A stretch of 64,000 bases of DNA from Chrysoperla carnea (GCF_905475395.1 NC_058341.1:34611501-34675500); one strand, 5' to 3'; positions 53,701 to 62,500 are shown, counted from the stretch's first letter. Notes: a model not told the origin generated them from the letters alone. A program made the numbers and translations.

Positions 53701-55296
53701 ATTCCATGCATGGCGTTCCACGGATACCACGCTCGGACCAGTAATCTTGGTATTTCGACCACAATTGTATTATTTTCATTCTCTGGATCTTTAGCATTTT
53801 TAACACTATCTCCCACAAATGTAATGGTTGTCCAACCTATTTAAAGTCACAAACATGGTTAAAAATGTAATTAGGAAATAAAGAATAAACAAGTGTTATA
53901 AAATTAAATTGGTTGCCTATAAGAAAAAACAAATAAGTAGCATAGTTTACGTAGATATATTTCATGAACGCAAGCCCGGCTAGCTCAGTCGGTAGAGCAT
54001 GAGACTCTTAATCTCAGGGTCGTGGGTTCGAGCCCCTCGTTGGGCGAATATTTTTTTGAATTATTTATATTTTTTTTCACGTTCTGCATTATCGTAGCTT
54101 ATTTTTAATACTATTTACTATTAATTAAGATTACTTACATGCAAAACTAAGTACAGTCGCTGCAATGACAATCATTAAAAGACGTCGCATTGAAGTCAAT
54201 GCTATTGCGTGATGCCTATTATTGGATTCCACAAATAATGGATGACTATTGGCTTGATTCCAAATGCCAAGTGTTCTAAAAATAATAATTTATCACTTTT
54301 ATTCAATAAGCCTGTAATTGTAGATATATATATGATATTGGCAATTTTATTCAATATTTAAAATTTTGAAATCACGCATAAAAATAATAATTACTAACTA
54401 AATGGAATAATTTACGGTTAGATTGAGCACGAATTTTCATAATTTAATATATTAACTGAAACGACTTTTATCGAAGTTTTACTTTCGTAAGAAATTCTCT
54501 CTGGGTCTTTAAAATCTCTCATTGTATTCAGTTTCGAGTGACCTAGGAAAACTGTAGGTATTTCGTTTGAATTTGTTACAATATCATTTAAACAACTGTA
54601 ATCGAACCTCTATATGTGTTTTAAGCGCGGTTCTACGTACAAAAAAAACAAATCAAAACACTAAAGCAATAATTTTCATAGCAAATTTTTAACATGCTCT
54701 TGAAAGAGTAACTTGAATGCACTAACTTTTGAAATGAAAAAAAAGTACTATTCCAAACTTAATCGTTTACTCTTGAAAATTAAGTATCAATTGCTTGAAA
54801 ATATTTCCTATTTTTCATTAACGTATGAAAATTCAATAAACCATGAACATATATGATTCTTACCTGATGATCGGTATATAATTTTTAAGGAACCACAATT
54901 ACTCCTGCTAAATGTTAAGAAAACTTGCGCTCTAATCAACTCGAGGGTTTAAATCAATGTAAAATTTGTTATCCATTATAAAACTTACCGATAAAATGCC
55001 TTAGATCGAACAGCAAAATATATTAATTTTGTAACACAATGTACAAAAAATAAGATTGTAATTGTATTCGATGATAGATCATTAACATCATCGGCTTCCT
55101 TAACCAAATTCATAAATACAAAAAAGAAATGTATTAAGACTAATACTAGATGCATTGATGAATATGCCATACGTAATAAATTCATCATTGATGATTGATC
55201 TGTATGATAATTGAATAAAAAGTGGCCACATGCTTGCATTAAACGAATATTTGGAAGTAAATCCGCTACAAGTCCTTGAAAGCGTACTTTCATCAT
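14768..55296 (-). CDS. Orco: Odorant receptor co-receptor (Orco), complete, nine coding exons
   Basis: Coding exons in gene order: 55296-54989, 54275-54139, 53836-53673, 52744-52525, 44847-44622, 15771-15672, 15225-15121, 15060-14905, 14818-14768. They join in frame to 488 residues, close to the usual 475-490. Recognised landmarks are [14 protein letters not shown] near the N-terminus, [20 protein letters not shown], the calmodulin-binding motif SAIKYWVER at 338-346, the invariant [20 protein letters not shown], and the C-terminus [11 protein letters not shown]. Orco is the seven-transmembrane subunit that forms ligand-gated cation channels with odorant receptors in sensory-neuron cilia. The last coding exon is only 51 nt. 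A TTTACAG acceptor abuts the ATG, so a 5' UTR exon lies further right, probably past 55.3 kb. The fifth intron (44621-15772) is 28,850 bp and holds seven antisense protease genes. Phases at all eight junctions agree. Confidence 0.97.
15772..17493. other. Left part of Orco intron 5, no gene
   Basis: Between Orco exon 6 and the gene D promoter I see only AT-rich sequence and the repeat at 16725-17190. Confidence 0.5.
16725..17190 (+). repeat. Dispersed insect repeat (Helitron- or RTE-like)
   Basis: Begins around AAAGTCGATTTTTCTGTCCC, followed by CTACGCAACGGATTTTGATG and AGAGTGATTCAAGAGG, and ends near AGCAAAGCGGGTAGTTCACG. I recall both the body and the 'AAAGCGGGTAG' end from repeats widespread in insects. 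No coding capacity. The superfamily is uncertain. Confidence 0.55.
17494..17501 (+). promoter_or_regulatory. TATA box of gene D
   Basis: TATATAAA lies 66 bp before the ATG. The sequence after it (ACTTTCAAAATTAAA...ATAGATTGTATT) is closely matched after the TATA box of gene E, so the promoter was duplicated with the gene. Confidence 0.65.
17560..19028 (+). CDS. Secreted S1 serine protease, catalytically intact (gene D)
   Basis: Exons 17560-17608, 17688-17807, 17904-18102, 18432-18634, 18696-18808, 18897-19028; 271 residues. Signal peptide 1-17 (ends FISC), short acidic propeptide, activation site Arg32|Ile33 (DRILNG). Catalytic His79 (LTAAHC), Asp128 (DDIAL) and Ser220 (CQGDSGGP) are all present. 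The position-189 residue is Thr (TTACQGDS), so it is not trypsin-like and chymotrypsin- or elastase-like cleavage is more likely; activation after Arg would need another enzyme. It lies antisense inside the 28.9-kb Orco intron and is a tandem duplicate of gene E, which has identical exon lengths. Secretion and family suggest a gut digestive enzyme, but the sequence does not show tissue. Confidence 0.93.
19230..19530 (-). repeat. Dispersed repeat family R1, copy 2
   Basis: Reverse complement of the 13880 copy: GTGAAATTTACAAAATTTAA, CCAAGAAATGTTTCGG, GGAACCCTTAACTAGC, then GTAGGAGCTAAAATGCTACAG and CAGACATACACTCAA. It fills much of the spacer between D and E. Confidence 0.6.
20267..20275 (+). 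promoter_or_regulatory. TATA box of gene E
   Basis: TATATAAAA, 71 bp before the ATG, in the same context as the gene D promoter. Confidence 0.65.
20338..22161 (+). CDS. Secreted S1 serine protease, catalytically intact (gene E)
   Basis: Exons 20338-20386, 20478-20597, 20671-20869, 21201-21403, 21466-21578, 22030-22161; 271 residues, each exon the same length as in gene D. Signal peptide 1-17 (ends LISC), activation site Arg32|Ile33 (DRILNG), His79, Asp128, Ser220 (CKGDSGGP), Thr at position 189. Long shared stretches with D, such as [10 protein letters not shown] and HVSTE, mark a fairly recent tandem duplication. The last intron (21579-22029) is much longer than D's. A polyadenylation signal lies near 22203. 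It is nested antisense in Orco intron 5. Substrate is unknown; a non-tryptic digestive protease is the simplest reading. Confidence 0.93.
22600..22700 (-). repeat. Short dispersed repeat fragment
   Basis: On the minus strand the string CCACTTCTTGACAGTCGGGT (in + as ACCCGACTGTCAAGAAGTGG) matches 5142-5161 (CCACTTCTTGACAATCGGGT) with one change, and the similarity continues for about ten more bases. Family unknown. Confidence 0.4.
23270..23560 (-). repeat. Dispersed repeat family R1, copy 3
   Basis: Inverted relative to the 13880 copy. Shares TTACAAAATTAAA, ACAAATGTTTCG, TACGGAACTCTAAGC, GAAACATAGCTAAGAA and a GCTTCGATGCTACAGACAC end. Confidence 0.6.
23736..23743 (+). promoter_or_regulatory. 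TATA box of gene F
   Basis: TATAAAAA, 42 bp before the ATG at 23778. The expected start site (about 23767) falls after the upstream ATG at 23761, so that tiny frame is probably not transcribed. Confidence 0.65.
23778..26328 (+). CDS. Secreted S1 serine protease, catalytically intact, extra cysteine pair (gene F)
   Basis: Exons 23778-23832, 24789-24971, 25386-25575, 25639-25978, 26176-26328; 306 residues. Signal peptide about 1-19, then a 36-residue propeptide without the amphipathic repeats of B, C and G, then activation at Arg55|Ile56 (DRILKG). His104, Asp155 and Ser250 (CVGDSGGP) are intact; position 189 is Gly, so it is not trypsin-like. It has five exons, because the intron that precedes the EC codon in the other genes is absent and exon 4 is a fusion (340 nt). 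Extra cysteines Cys141 (HPCY) and Cys305 near the C-terminus are shared only with C and G, so F may resemble the active ancestor of that subgroup. Polyadenylation signal near 26354. Nested in Orco intron 5. Confidence 0.92.
25245..25284. repeat. Short hairpin in gene F intron 2
   Basis: CAGTTTGTACAGTAACA (25245-25261) and TGTTACTGTACGAACTG (25268-25284) are inverted, with 16 of 17 bases pairing and the last pair G-U in one orientation; the loop is 6 nt. No longer stem extends from it, so a microRNA precursor is not supported. Confidence 0.5.
26329..28023. other. Intergenic between F and G, nothing recognised
   Basis: 1.7 kb of AT-rich sequence within Orco intron 5. It contains the F polyadenylation signal near 26354 and no ORF or repeat I can name. 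Confidence 0.5.
28024..28030 (+). promoter_or_regulatory. TATA box of gene G
   Basis: TATAAAA, 56 bp before the ATG at 28080. Confidence 0.6.
28080..31636 (+). CDS. Secreted S1 protease-like protein with long amphipathic N-terminal domain (gene G)
   Basis: Exons 28080-28140, 29069-29515, 29983-30145, 30706-30902, 31294-31412, 31487-31636; 378 residues, the longest in the array. Signal peptide 1-21, acidic linker, then residues about 52-135 as an almost Cys- and Pro-free amphipathic region with roughly 11-residue periodicity ([35 protein letters not shown]). The motif AVEF..KP[IL] plus a nearby Gly recurs in B and, more loosely, in C. The protease-like domain keeps His189, Asp231 and Ser317, but GDSGGP is VESGAP and the usual GWG strand is missing. 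No Arg|Ile activation site is present (DIEEFPYIV). Cys222 (HPCY) and C-terminal Cys378 match C and F. Probably secreted and non-catalytic or weakly catalytic. The domain is reminiscent of apolipoprotein- or LEA-type repeats, which is inference from pattern only. Polyadenylation signal near 31743. Confidence 0.9.
28889..28964. repeat. Inverted repeat in gene G intron 1
   Basis: CCACCCACATCATTAAT (28889-28905) and its exact reverse complement ATTAATGATGTGGGTGG (28948-28964) flank a 42-bp AT-rich loop. This could be terminal repeats of a small element or a hairpin. Confidence 0.55.
31637..33616. other. Intergenic between G and H, left part
   Basis: No gene seen. The segment about 32715-32840, which includes TTTTTGGGACTTCCATAATT, recurs at about 38215-38330 and marks part of the H/I segmental duplication. 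Confidence 0.5.
33617..33885. repeat. Two-copy tandem repeat, period about 146 bp
   Basis: TGTTATGAAATT...TTCGGATCAT followed by GATCGACACCTCAA occurs at 33645 and again at 33791. Copies are about 80% alike by eye, separated by a GCGCGATATCG-like stretch. Not recognised. Confidence 0.6.
34360..34485 (+). promoter_or_regulatory. Conserved upstream block of gene H
   Basis: About 125 bp, including CAGTTTTCTGCGGGGGTCTT, are nearly identical to 39120-39238 upstream of gene I, while sequence between this block and each ATG is more diverged. It lies directly upstream of the TATA box. It is either a recently copied promoter or a constrained control region. Confidence 0.5.
34505..34514 (+). promoter_or_regulatory. 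TATA box of gene H
   Basis: TATAAATATA, 79 bp before the ATG at 34584. Confidence 0.6.
34584..37117 (+). CDS. Non-catalytic S1 serine protease homologue (gene H)
   Basis: Exons 34584-34641, 35060-35140, 35197-35389, 36003-36214, 36493-36605, 37001-37117; 257 residues. Signal peptide 1-20 (ends TAQC). Catalytic His is Ser69 (TSASC), Asp118 is kept (FDIAV), and the catalytic Ser is Pro211 (GTPGIP for GDSGGP). The activation site is lost (GWINGY). The domain is otherwise full length with conserved cysteines, so it is probably a folded secreted protein with a binding or regulatory role. A tandem copy (gene I) shares promoter and first intron, and the 19-residue segment [19 protein letters not shown] is identical in both. 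Nested in Orco intron 5. Polyadenylation signal near 37203. Confidence 0.92.
37118..39119. other. Intergenic between H and I
   Basis: Contains repeat R1 copy 4 (37400-37570) and the duplicated segment near 38215-38330. The ORF at 38497-38811 is somewhat longer than its neighbours but has no domain, signal or splice context I recognise, and is probably chance. Confidence 0.45.
37400..37570 (-). repeat. Dispersed repeat family R1, copy 4
   Basis: AAGTGAAATTTACAAAATTT, CGAAAAATGTTTCGGA, and a CATAGCGATCAAACTGATAT end followed by CACCCCTTTTTGATTCGAGG, in the inverted orientation. Confidence 0.55.
39120..39238 (+). promoter_or_regulatory. Conserved upstream block of gene I
   Basis: Counterpart of 34360-34485, with the CAGTTTTCTGCGGGGGTCTT core at 39189-39208. 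It sits just upstream of the TATA box. Confidence 0.5.
39276..39283 (+). promoter_or_regulatory. TATA box of gene I
   Basis: TATAAATA, 52 bp before the ATG at 39328. Confidence 0.6.
39328..41711 (+). CDS. Non-catalytic S1 serine protease homologue (gene I)
   Basis: Exons 39328-39385, 40199-40279, 40449-40641, 40869-41080, 41190-41302, 41568-41711; 266 residues. The first five exons have exactly the lengths of gene H, and the C-terminus is nine residues longer with an acidic tail ([10 protein letters not shown]). Signal peptide 1-20; Ser69 replaces His, Asp118 is kept, Pro211 replaces Ser (GTPGIP). The activation site is GWRNGY, so Arg is present but Ile16 is Asn, which would prevent normal zymogen activation. 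It is a tandem duplicate of H. The substitutions in the middle of the protein ([14 protein letters not shown] region) are larger than in the shared WNGL segment. No clear AATAAA follows. Nested in Orco intron 5. Confidence 0.92.
41712..43172. other. Intergenic between I and J, nothing recognised
   Basis: AT-rich spacer in Orco intron 5. The segment 42370-42560 is less AT-rich, but its minus-strand ORF (66 codons) has no recognisable domain. Confidence 0.45.
43173..43180 (+). promoter_or_regulatory. TATA box of gene J
   Basis: TATAAAAA, 42 bp before the ATG at 43215, the same spacing as gene F. Confidence 0.65.
43215..44567 (+). CDS. Secreted S1 serine protease, catalytically intact (gene J)
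   Basis: Exons 43215-43272, 43334-43447, 43506-43719, 43785-43987, 44255-44367, 44436-44567; 277 residues. Signal peptide about 1-19, a Glu/Asp-rich propeptide ([13 protein letters not shown]), activation at Arg38|Ile39 (VRIRGG). His81 (LTAAHC), Asp134 (GDIAL) and Ser225 (CQGDSGGP) are present; position 189 is Ala, so it is not trypsin-like. It is the most compact gene of the array and the closest to a standard secreted protease. An extra Cys lies in LRCFAG (exon 3). Its stop codon is only 54 bp from the end of Orco exon 5 (44622) on the other strand, and the polyadenylation signal is at 44580-44585, so its 3' end may reach the Orco splice donor. Confidence 0.94.
46290..46500 (+). repeat. Repeat fragment, Helitron- or RTE-like
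   Basis: Includes AATCACGTCAGAACGGTAAA, ACGGATCTGGATGAAATTTG and a GTCTAGAATATCACC stretch. The wording is typical of dispersed non-coding insect repeats. Truncated; boundaries approximate. Confidence 0.45.
46780..46965 (+). repeat. Dispersed repeat, second copy of the 11.1-kb repeat
   Basis: Shares ACAGATATAACACCGTA, ACTTTTTTCGAT, AAACGACAACTGTGG and AAAGCTGTGCAATTAA in order with 11140-11260. Copies are diverged, so old. Confidence 0.5.
47700..47950 (+). repeat. Diverged relative of repeat family R1
   Basis: GTGTGTATGTATGTGTCGGT, GGAATCGTACCTCCTAAACG, a CCAATTTTGGTTTTATTTTTTG stretch and GAAACATAGCTAAAAACA follow the order of the R1 copy at 13880, but with low identity. Confidence 0.4.
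47997..48484 (+). mobile_element. Non-autonomous Helitron-like element
   Basis: Possible 5' terminus TCTATATATC at 47997, a (GTTT)n run with GTTACGCTTTCACC at 48029-48063, and a 3' end ACCCAGCGAAGCGGGTGGG...CACTCTAG followed by T. A CTAG-type end preceded by a short GC-rich hairpin (GCGAAGC) is the Helitron signature. No coding sequence. The 5' boundary is uncertain because the base before it is not A. Confidence 0.5.
50636..50979 (+). repeat. Dispersed repeat family R2, copy 1
   Basis: Starts ATACCATGCATATATG, contains CAAGTTTGTAACGCTTAAAA, a TCTGTCGTC/TCTGTCTGTCCG microsatellite, and GGATCCATCTTGTAAACC. An inverted copy lies at 61990-62247. I recall this sequence from several insect genomes; it is non-coding here. 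Confidence 0.75.
53974..54046 (+). tRNA. tRNA-Lys(CUU)
   Basis: 73 nt with a full cloverleaf: acceptor GCCCGGC/GTTGGGC plus discriminator G, D-arm GCTCAGTCGGTAGAGC, anticodon stem TGAGA/TCTCA around loop CTCTTAA (anticodon CTT at 54007-54009). Both Pol III boxes are present (TAGCTCAGTCGG and GGTTCGAGCCC). The T-stem is GTGGG against CCCTC, which leaves one T-T mismatch where I recall the usual insect gene having CCCAC. A T-run terminator follows at 54050-54056. It is antisense within Orco intron 2. Probably functional; the mismatch could mean reduced activity. Confidence 0.92.
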
Positions 55297-58200
55297 CTGT
55301 AAAGAAATAATATTTACAAATGAAAAACTAGAATACGTAGCCAGTGTTCGTTTTAACTACTGGTTTTATGAACGAATTATATAAAAGAACAAGTTATGGC
55401 CGAGTCGTAAGCCATAAAACTATTTTCAGATTTGAAAGCTGGAGGCTAATCCCAAAAAATAAAGGTTGATGTGACTGCACTAATTTTGACGTAATATTTT
55501 TCTACTTTGCATAGACAAGTTAGTCTCACTTACTACTTATGTGCTGTATTCTGAATAGGAACTTTTTTGTTCACTCAACTTAAGGTGCTTTGCTAGTATT
55601 TTTGTGTGTTTTTTTATGTTATGTAAGAGAGACGGTTTGAAGCATTGAAATTTTCAATTTAAGCCGGAAGTAAGAAGGTGAAAAGTAAAATAAATATATG
55701 TAATAGGTTGCGGAATTGCTGACAAAAAAAATGACTATTCTTCCGCGGATCTAGGACCAAATTAAGAAGAGGATACAGTCTTAAGCTCTGCTGTATATTC
55801 ATTCTGCGATATGTATTGAACAAACGATTTTCTCGTGATGCAATAGACGTGGATTAATTTTATGCCAAAACATTGCAGCCATATTGAAGAATATTAAGGC
55901 TCCCTTTTGAGACTATCGTCAGTATATCTAACATGTCTAATTATAGATCGATAAATTTTTGGTTTTTCTATCAAAAAACAGAAGCCAAGAAACTGTTTTT
56001 CTTGTAAAAGGATTTTTTCAAAATACTGTTTCTTATAAAGTTATTAAAACTCTTTTAGAAGATATTTGATTCCGTTTTACTGGAATTGTCTAGAAGGTGG
56101 AAAGGTGGTTAAATAATTTTCATACATTTCATCGTGCATTTATTTGAAATATAAAATTGATTCTTTATACTTTTAGTACGATACTGATCAAACAATCGAT
56201 TTCTTGAACATTTTTAGATTCAAACACACGCTTAGAATTAATTTTTGCTGATTTCGATTCTAGATTTTAGTAATTAGATACATTTTTATATTTTTTTTTT
56301 AACCAAATAATTATTTTGAACAGATATTTTAAAATAATATTAATTAGTATGTTAGGTCTATAAAAATACACAATAATTAAATACAATTATGGGTATTATG
56401 TTTTGATTTTGTGGGATTCAGGAGATAAAATAATATATTAAAATAATTATCACCTTGAATAGAATATAACTTTAACAACTCCAATCGAAAAAAAAAAACA
56501 AAATTAAAAATTAAAAAATATCCACAAAGTATTAAATTCACAAATCCAAATCAATAATTTACAAAATAATTTTTTATGAACACCAAAAATTTCATTATTC
56601 TAAAATCGTTTTATTACGACACTCATTGATTTAAAATGACATTGTACAATTAAAATGTACAATGTTAAATTGATCGAATTTTCCAAAGAACTTGAAAAAT
56701 GGATTGAAAAAGAAGAAATTGAAAATATTTATCGTGGACCAATCAGATAATAGAAATAGGTATTATTGGTTAAATGATTATGTCACGTGATTAAAAATAA
56801 ATAACAATAATAGTTCTACAGAATTTTTTTTTTTAAACTATATTTTCCACTCTGTAATTAAACATTGAATCAATCGATCATCAGAAATATTTATTAATGG
56901 AGGAAAATGTAATTCAAATCTAATTTTATAATATTTAATGAAATCCTTTATATATCGCTAACATAAATACCAGTTATATAGTTAAGTCGTAATAATACAG
57001 CAAAATTGGGAAATTCTTATAAATCCATTCTATAATACATTACATTTTCATGAGCTATTTTTTCGAGGAAAATAGTCTTGTCTTTCTATGTGACATCAGT
57101 TGTTTTAAACATTAAGTTTTGTATTTTAATAGAGATACTTTACTATTGAAAAATTTTAAAATTCAAGTGCAAAAATAAAAGTGCCACTTTTTAGTTTTCC
57201 TTGCCTCCCCCCCTCCTCACGTAAATGCGATTGATGCTTATACAGAAAGGTAAAAAAATATCTGTTTAGGTAAGATATTTTTAATAAGGTACAATTTATC
57301 TTCTGATTATTAGGGGCCATTCATAAATTACTTACTTAAAAACGACTCATCTTCCCCGTCATTGTCACATTTGAGAATCCCTCTACCCCCTATTGTGACG
57401 TCACATATTTTTCAATTTTATACTTAGAAATAACTATATTAAAATTTAAAAATGTTTTTTTTTTTCGATCAATTAATTTTTATTTCTGAGTTGCATAAAC
57501 CTTATAAAATTGATCGAGTTAAGGTAATCTTTTAAATTTTTTTCTTTACTCATCAGTTTCGCGCTAATCCTTGTCACACAATGTCTCATTTCGTTGAGTC
57601 CCACTCCTCTCCTTAACGTCGGATGTTAGTTATGAATTACCCTTATTTTCCTTGAAAAAAATCTTATTTCAAAAATATTAATACTTAATCACCCGATTTT
57701 ATTCACTTTAAACAAAAAATTTCTGAATTTACTTTAATTAGCAAATTTATTAACTTTTCTGTAATCATTTGATTCTGGCAAAATTTTTTCCCAACACTAA
57801 AGCAATTTGCCATTTATTTCTGTTTTGATACTCGTTTAATATTTGTTTTTAGTACTTATCTAGACGTACTTGGTGCAAATATATCCTAATGTTGCACCAA
57901 AAAAATAGTTCAAGGCTTCTGAGTAGAGAAAATTATCATTAAAATTCACGAAAACTGAGTTATTACTGAAGGTATTATTTAGGTTTCAGTTGTAAGGTTA
58001 TATAAGTACGGGAAGTGTAGCATAAGAAAATAAAACAGGATTAGTTCGAGGTTCAACAAAGCAAGCACTATCCGTTGCTAGTAGCCGATATTAAGATCAC
58101 GGAAACATCAATATTTATTGCTTTTCAATGTTTTGAGTAGATTAAAATAGAACCTCTACTGTAATTTTAACAAATGACGAACATACTTTTTTAATATTGA

Positions 58201-61200
58201 TAAATTATGACTACATCCTTTTACTACATAATATCATCGTCTACTTTTATTGATCGACATTATCTATAGACTGTTAAAAGTTCTATACGTTATAATAACT
58301 GAATTATTAATTTCAAAAACGTTTTTTAATTATTAATAATCGTGGTACTTCTTGTCTTATACTGTATAATTTGTTTTAGTTCCATGAAAATAACTTTAAT
58401 TACCTTTCTTTTAAAAAAACATCAAATTATAATAATTATACTGATAATATATATCTATACTGACTATGAGCTATTAAGCTTTGAACTTCAACATCAAAAT
58501 CTTTTATGTTTGATAAGATCAATAGTACGTATCATTTTTCGGCGATTAAATTTTTATTGACTATAGTTTTGGGTAATCAAATAGTAAAACTGCATAATAC
58601 GTAAGAAATTTGTAACTCAAATTATCCTTAATATTCACGGATTATGAGACTAAACCAATGTTATATTGAAAATTGTGTCTGAATTTTGTGTCAACAAATG
58701 GAAACGAATCTTTTTATGAAGAATAGGTGCACATTCTGAGAGGCCATCTCGTTTCCTACAATAATATGGACATGCGCCTATTTTATGCTCATCTAATGTT
58801 ATACCAATATTTTTCCAAAATTAATGCTCAGAAGCAATTGTCGTTCAGAAGCAGTTAAATAATTAAGGTTATAAGCGGATATGCTACATAAATCCATGTA
58901 GATACACTCAAATTTGCCGAATAAAAATGATTAATTTTTGTCATTATTTTATATTAACAATTATTTTTGAAATTCATATATTCCGCAAACGAGATATTAA
59001 TTGTTCTGCAGAATAAATTTATTAAATAATTATAAAAATTCTTAACTTTCTTCAAAATTCCTTTCAGTATAAAATAATATCTACTTATAAATTGTTAAAA
59101 GTAATTTTTTTTGTTCTTAAACATAAATTTTGCGTGTTTCATAACAAACATTTAATATTTTTTAATATTTTTAATTTAAAATTCTTATAAAATTAATTAG
59201 CAGCAACAAATTCTGTTATTTTACAGAATTTATTTAAGTTTGTCTAGTTCTACAATATGAATTAATGTTTAATTTTTATATAAATTTTTTTTTATATAAA
59301 ACACATATAGCGGTCAAACTTATAACATCCCTTTTTTTTAGTTCGGGGGTTAAAAATAGTTCATCCACTTATAAGTGTTATTCTAGCCAGGCTATTCATT
59401 ACCAAATTAAATTTAAAGAAATTGTCTGCTGTCAAATCGGTTATTAAACAAAGTTTGTTGCCTACTCAAAGATGTAAGCCCAAAAAAAAATCATCCTTTA
59501 AAAACAAAGTTATAACCAATTTTTTTTTTTCAAAGTGAATTACAATACAAAAAACTACTTCCTTTCTTGATTCATTTCAAGATGAAATTAAAGTTGTTAT
59601 TAACACATCGTAATAAAACTACTAAACTTAATCGCATTTAAATTGATTTAATGAATTAGAAAATTATACAAAAAGTGTGAATATATTATTAAATACTTTC
59701 ATGTACTATTCTATTTTGTGCTATTCTTCTTATCTTTAAAAAAAAATTAAAATATTGGATACCTATATTATTATCTATTATTATAAATAACTTAATGATT
59801 TGAACATCAATTTTTGTTTAAAATATACTTATTTTATAGAAATAGTTTATTAAACCATGAAGTGTTACGAATCAATAAAAAATATTTTTCATTAACTATA
59901 AAATATATATAATGATAAATATTTTAGTTCTGTTATATGACCCAGAAGATTTTTTTACAAAAAATAATACAAATTATTTTTATTTGCTCGAATTTGCAAT
60001 TTTGATCAGTTTCTTTTACAGAAAATAAACATGCACATAATACAAAAAATTGGTACAAATTGGTATAGTAATTTCGGTAAAAAGGCAGTCATTTGGTTTA
60101 AAAAAGAGGGTTTTTTGGAAATTTTTCCGGGAGTTTTGAAAATGGGTTATTTTATAGATTTTGAAGCATTCATTTCCATCTACTATCTCTTATTTTTGCC
60201 TCCCGCACCACCATATTGGAAAAGTGGCTTTGAAAAGCAGTGACGATATCTTTTTTCCGAGTCATTTTACGAGAAAAATATCCATATACAAAATTAAACT
60301 GGATAAAATTTCTTAAAACTTATGTCTTAAGCATTTTTTTCATAAATTCAACAGCTTCAGCGTACGAGCGCCGCAAAATGTGGTGCTGTGGTTGTGCCGG
60401 ATACGCTGAGTAACTCGTGAAAAAAGCGGATAATCACAAACAATTTTTGGTTTCGGAAATTGATAAAACTAAATAAATAGATTAATTTTGACTGAACAAA
60501 TACAACAATTAGTTACAATTGACTATCAATCGAATGTTTTCTGGAGATAAAGGAAATAAAGGAGGCAGCGATAGAATCGGGTAAAAAAGCATGAATTAAA
60601 TTTGAAAATGTATTTATAAAGTAATACTAATTGCTTTTTAGCTATTTAGCTATTTTAGCCAACTAACCTTGTTCATGATTTTAGAACAATTTTTATATAA
60701 ATATATAACGATCCATTGACGTCAATTCAAAATTTGTAAGTGAATACCGTGACTATGTGGGATAACGTGCTACGATTTGATATATTAAAAACACGCCAAG
60801 GATTCTCGTTCTGGTCAATATTTCACGGAATTTATAAAAATTTGATTTAAGGAACAAATATTTACCTATTTTGTAATTTCATATAACATGTTAAAAAATC
60901 TTTTAATGAGCGTATAGTCTGGATACCCTAGGCAAAATATTTCCGCGACCAAACATAGCTTTGATCCAGGGATATTTAGAGAGATCAAGTTGAAAAATAG
61001 GGAAAACAGCTTCAAGGAAATTGTGGAATTGTATTTGTTTACATAGTTGGCATTGTGCATTGAAATGGATGGATAACGATTAAAAAATCAGATTTTAAAC
61101 ATCTAATCTCTAATTTAAACTATTTTTTATCTTGTCACGTGAATAAAGCAACCAAGTGTAGCGGGCATTCTACGCGACGGGTGACAAGAGGCGCCAAAAT

Positions 61201-61989
61201 GCGAAAAACAATTTCAATTTTAAGTGTTGATCATTGAAATTCAATGATCAATATAGATCCAGGGTCATGCGTAATATTTGTCATTTGAGAACTTCTGAAA
61301 ATTTCAAAACCAAGTTCATACCCAACATTTTTTTGCATTTCGTATTCAGGAGCTTTTTTAAATTATCTGATCTGAATATCGTCTATTCTTTGCCTATTAT
61401 CCATATCATAACATTAATTATTTTTAAAATTGCTGCTGAATTAAAACAGCCCCCCTGAATAAGATGTCTCCAACAATGAAATTAATCAAGGCTCGCATAT
61501 TAATGCTGATGATTTTAACAACAGCCTCCAAAATTCTCAGTCGTTGTGTAATGACAGTCAAATTCCACATTACGGCTCTAGACCTATTTAAAATTTACAG
61601 TCAAATTAAAAATTTTGAGTACCTATGAAGAAAAGTGAAGTTATTAATAACAAACCATATTGATGACGTAGATTTGTATGTATACATTTAAAATATTTGC
61701 GGTTTTTTGGAAAGCACTACAATGAACTCCTGTCTATCTATTCGAAAATGTCATTGATCTTGAAACAATGCTACACAAATTCCATAACGTTTCCTTTGTG
61801 TACTTTTTACTTATATTTATTCAAACTATGATAATAATGCTATGTAGTTGTATAGTAATATTCGATTTGGAAAATTATGATTGGATTGCTATCAAATATC
61901 TACCCAGTGAGATCATATGATACCCAAAATTACATTTTGATATCGATATATATGTATTATGCATATGTTCGACAATTTTTTAACATTTA
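55297..61989. other. Upstream of the Orco ATG, no protein gene seen
   Basis: Should contain part of a 5' UTR intron of Orco, since an acceptor abuts the ATG. I see no convincing non-coding exon or promoter. A fragment ending in AGTTCGGGGGTTAAAAA (59340-59356) resembles the end of repeat R1. Other ORFs are short and featureless. Confidence 0.45.
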
Positions 61990-62247
61990 AGCTTTAGTTC
62001 TATCTCGGTTAACGGTTTACAAGATGGGTCCTACGGATCCAAGACCCAATTGACGCATGTTGCTGATTTACGAACTCGACCTCACTTGTTACATCTTTAG
62101 CAGGCTTTAAAAATTTCAGCTTTATATCTTTTTTCGTTTTTAGTTATCGTATTCGCCAACCTATACCGAAATTTTGTTCGTAGTTTCAATATTTTTATGC
62201 GTTACAAACTTGGGACTTAATTATACATACCATGATATATTTCATAT
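61990..62247 (-). repeat. Dispersed repeat family R2, copy 2 (inverted)
   Basis: On the minus strand: ATACCATG-like start near 62240, AAGTTTGTAACGC, CCGAAT..AACTAAAAACG, GAGGTCGAGTTCGTAAATCA, CAATTGGGTCTTGGATCCGT and CCATCTTGTAAACCGTT, matching 50636-50979 but without the TCTG microsatellite. Confidence 0.75.
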
Positions 62248-62500
62248 ATACATATAATTACAAACATCAAACTCTGATATGAACGAATGATATTATTCTC
62301 TTTTGTTTCGGACTATACGATCTATAATCAATATAATAAAATTAATAACAAATATCTTCTATCTTATTTCAGGTAATTAGTGTCAGTCCGAAAAAAGACC
62401 TTGATATGCAATATTTTCTTGGAGACTTGGAGACATTTTATTTGAGGGGAAATTTAGAAAAAATAGTATAAGTTAATTTTAATTCTAAAGTAACGTTGTC

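Noticed and set aside
60360-60415. GC-rich stretch with CAGCGTA/TACGCTG as a possible structured RNA
   Set aside because: Only a 7-bp inverted match and no longer stem; not enough to support an RNA gene.
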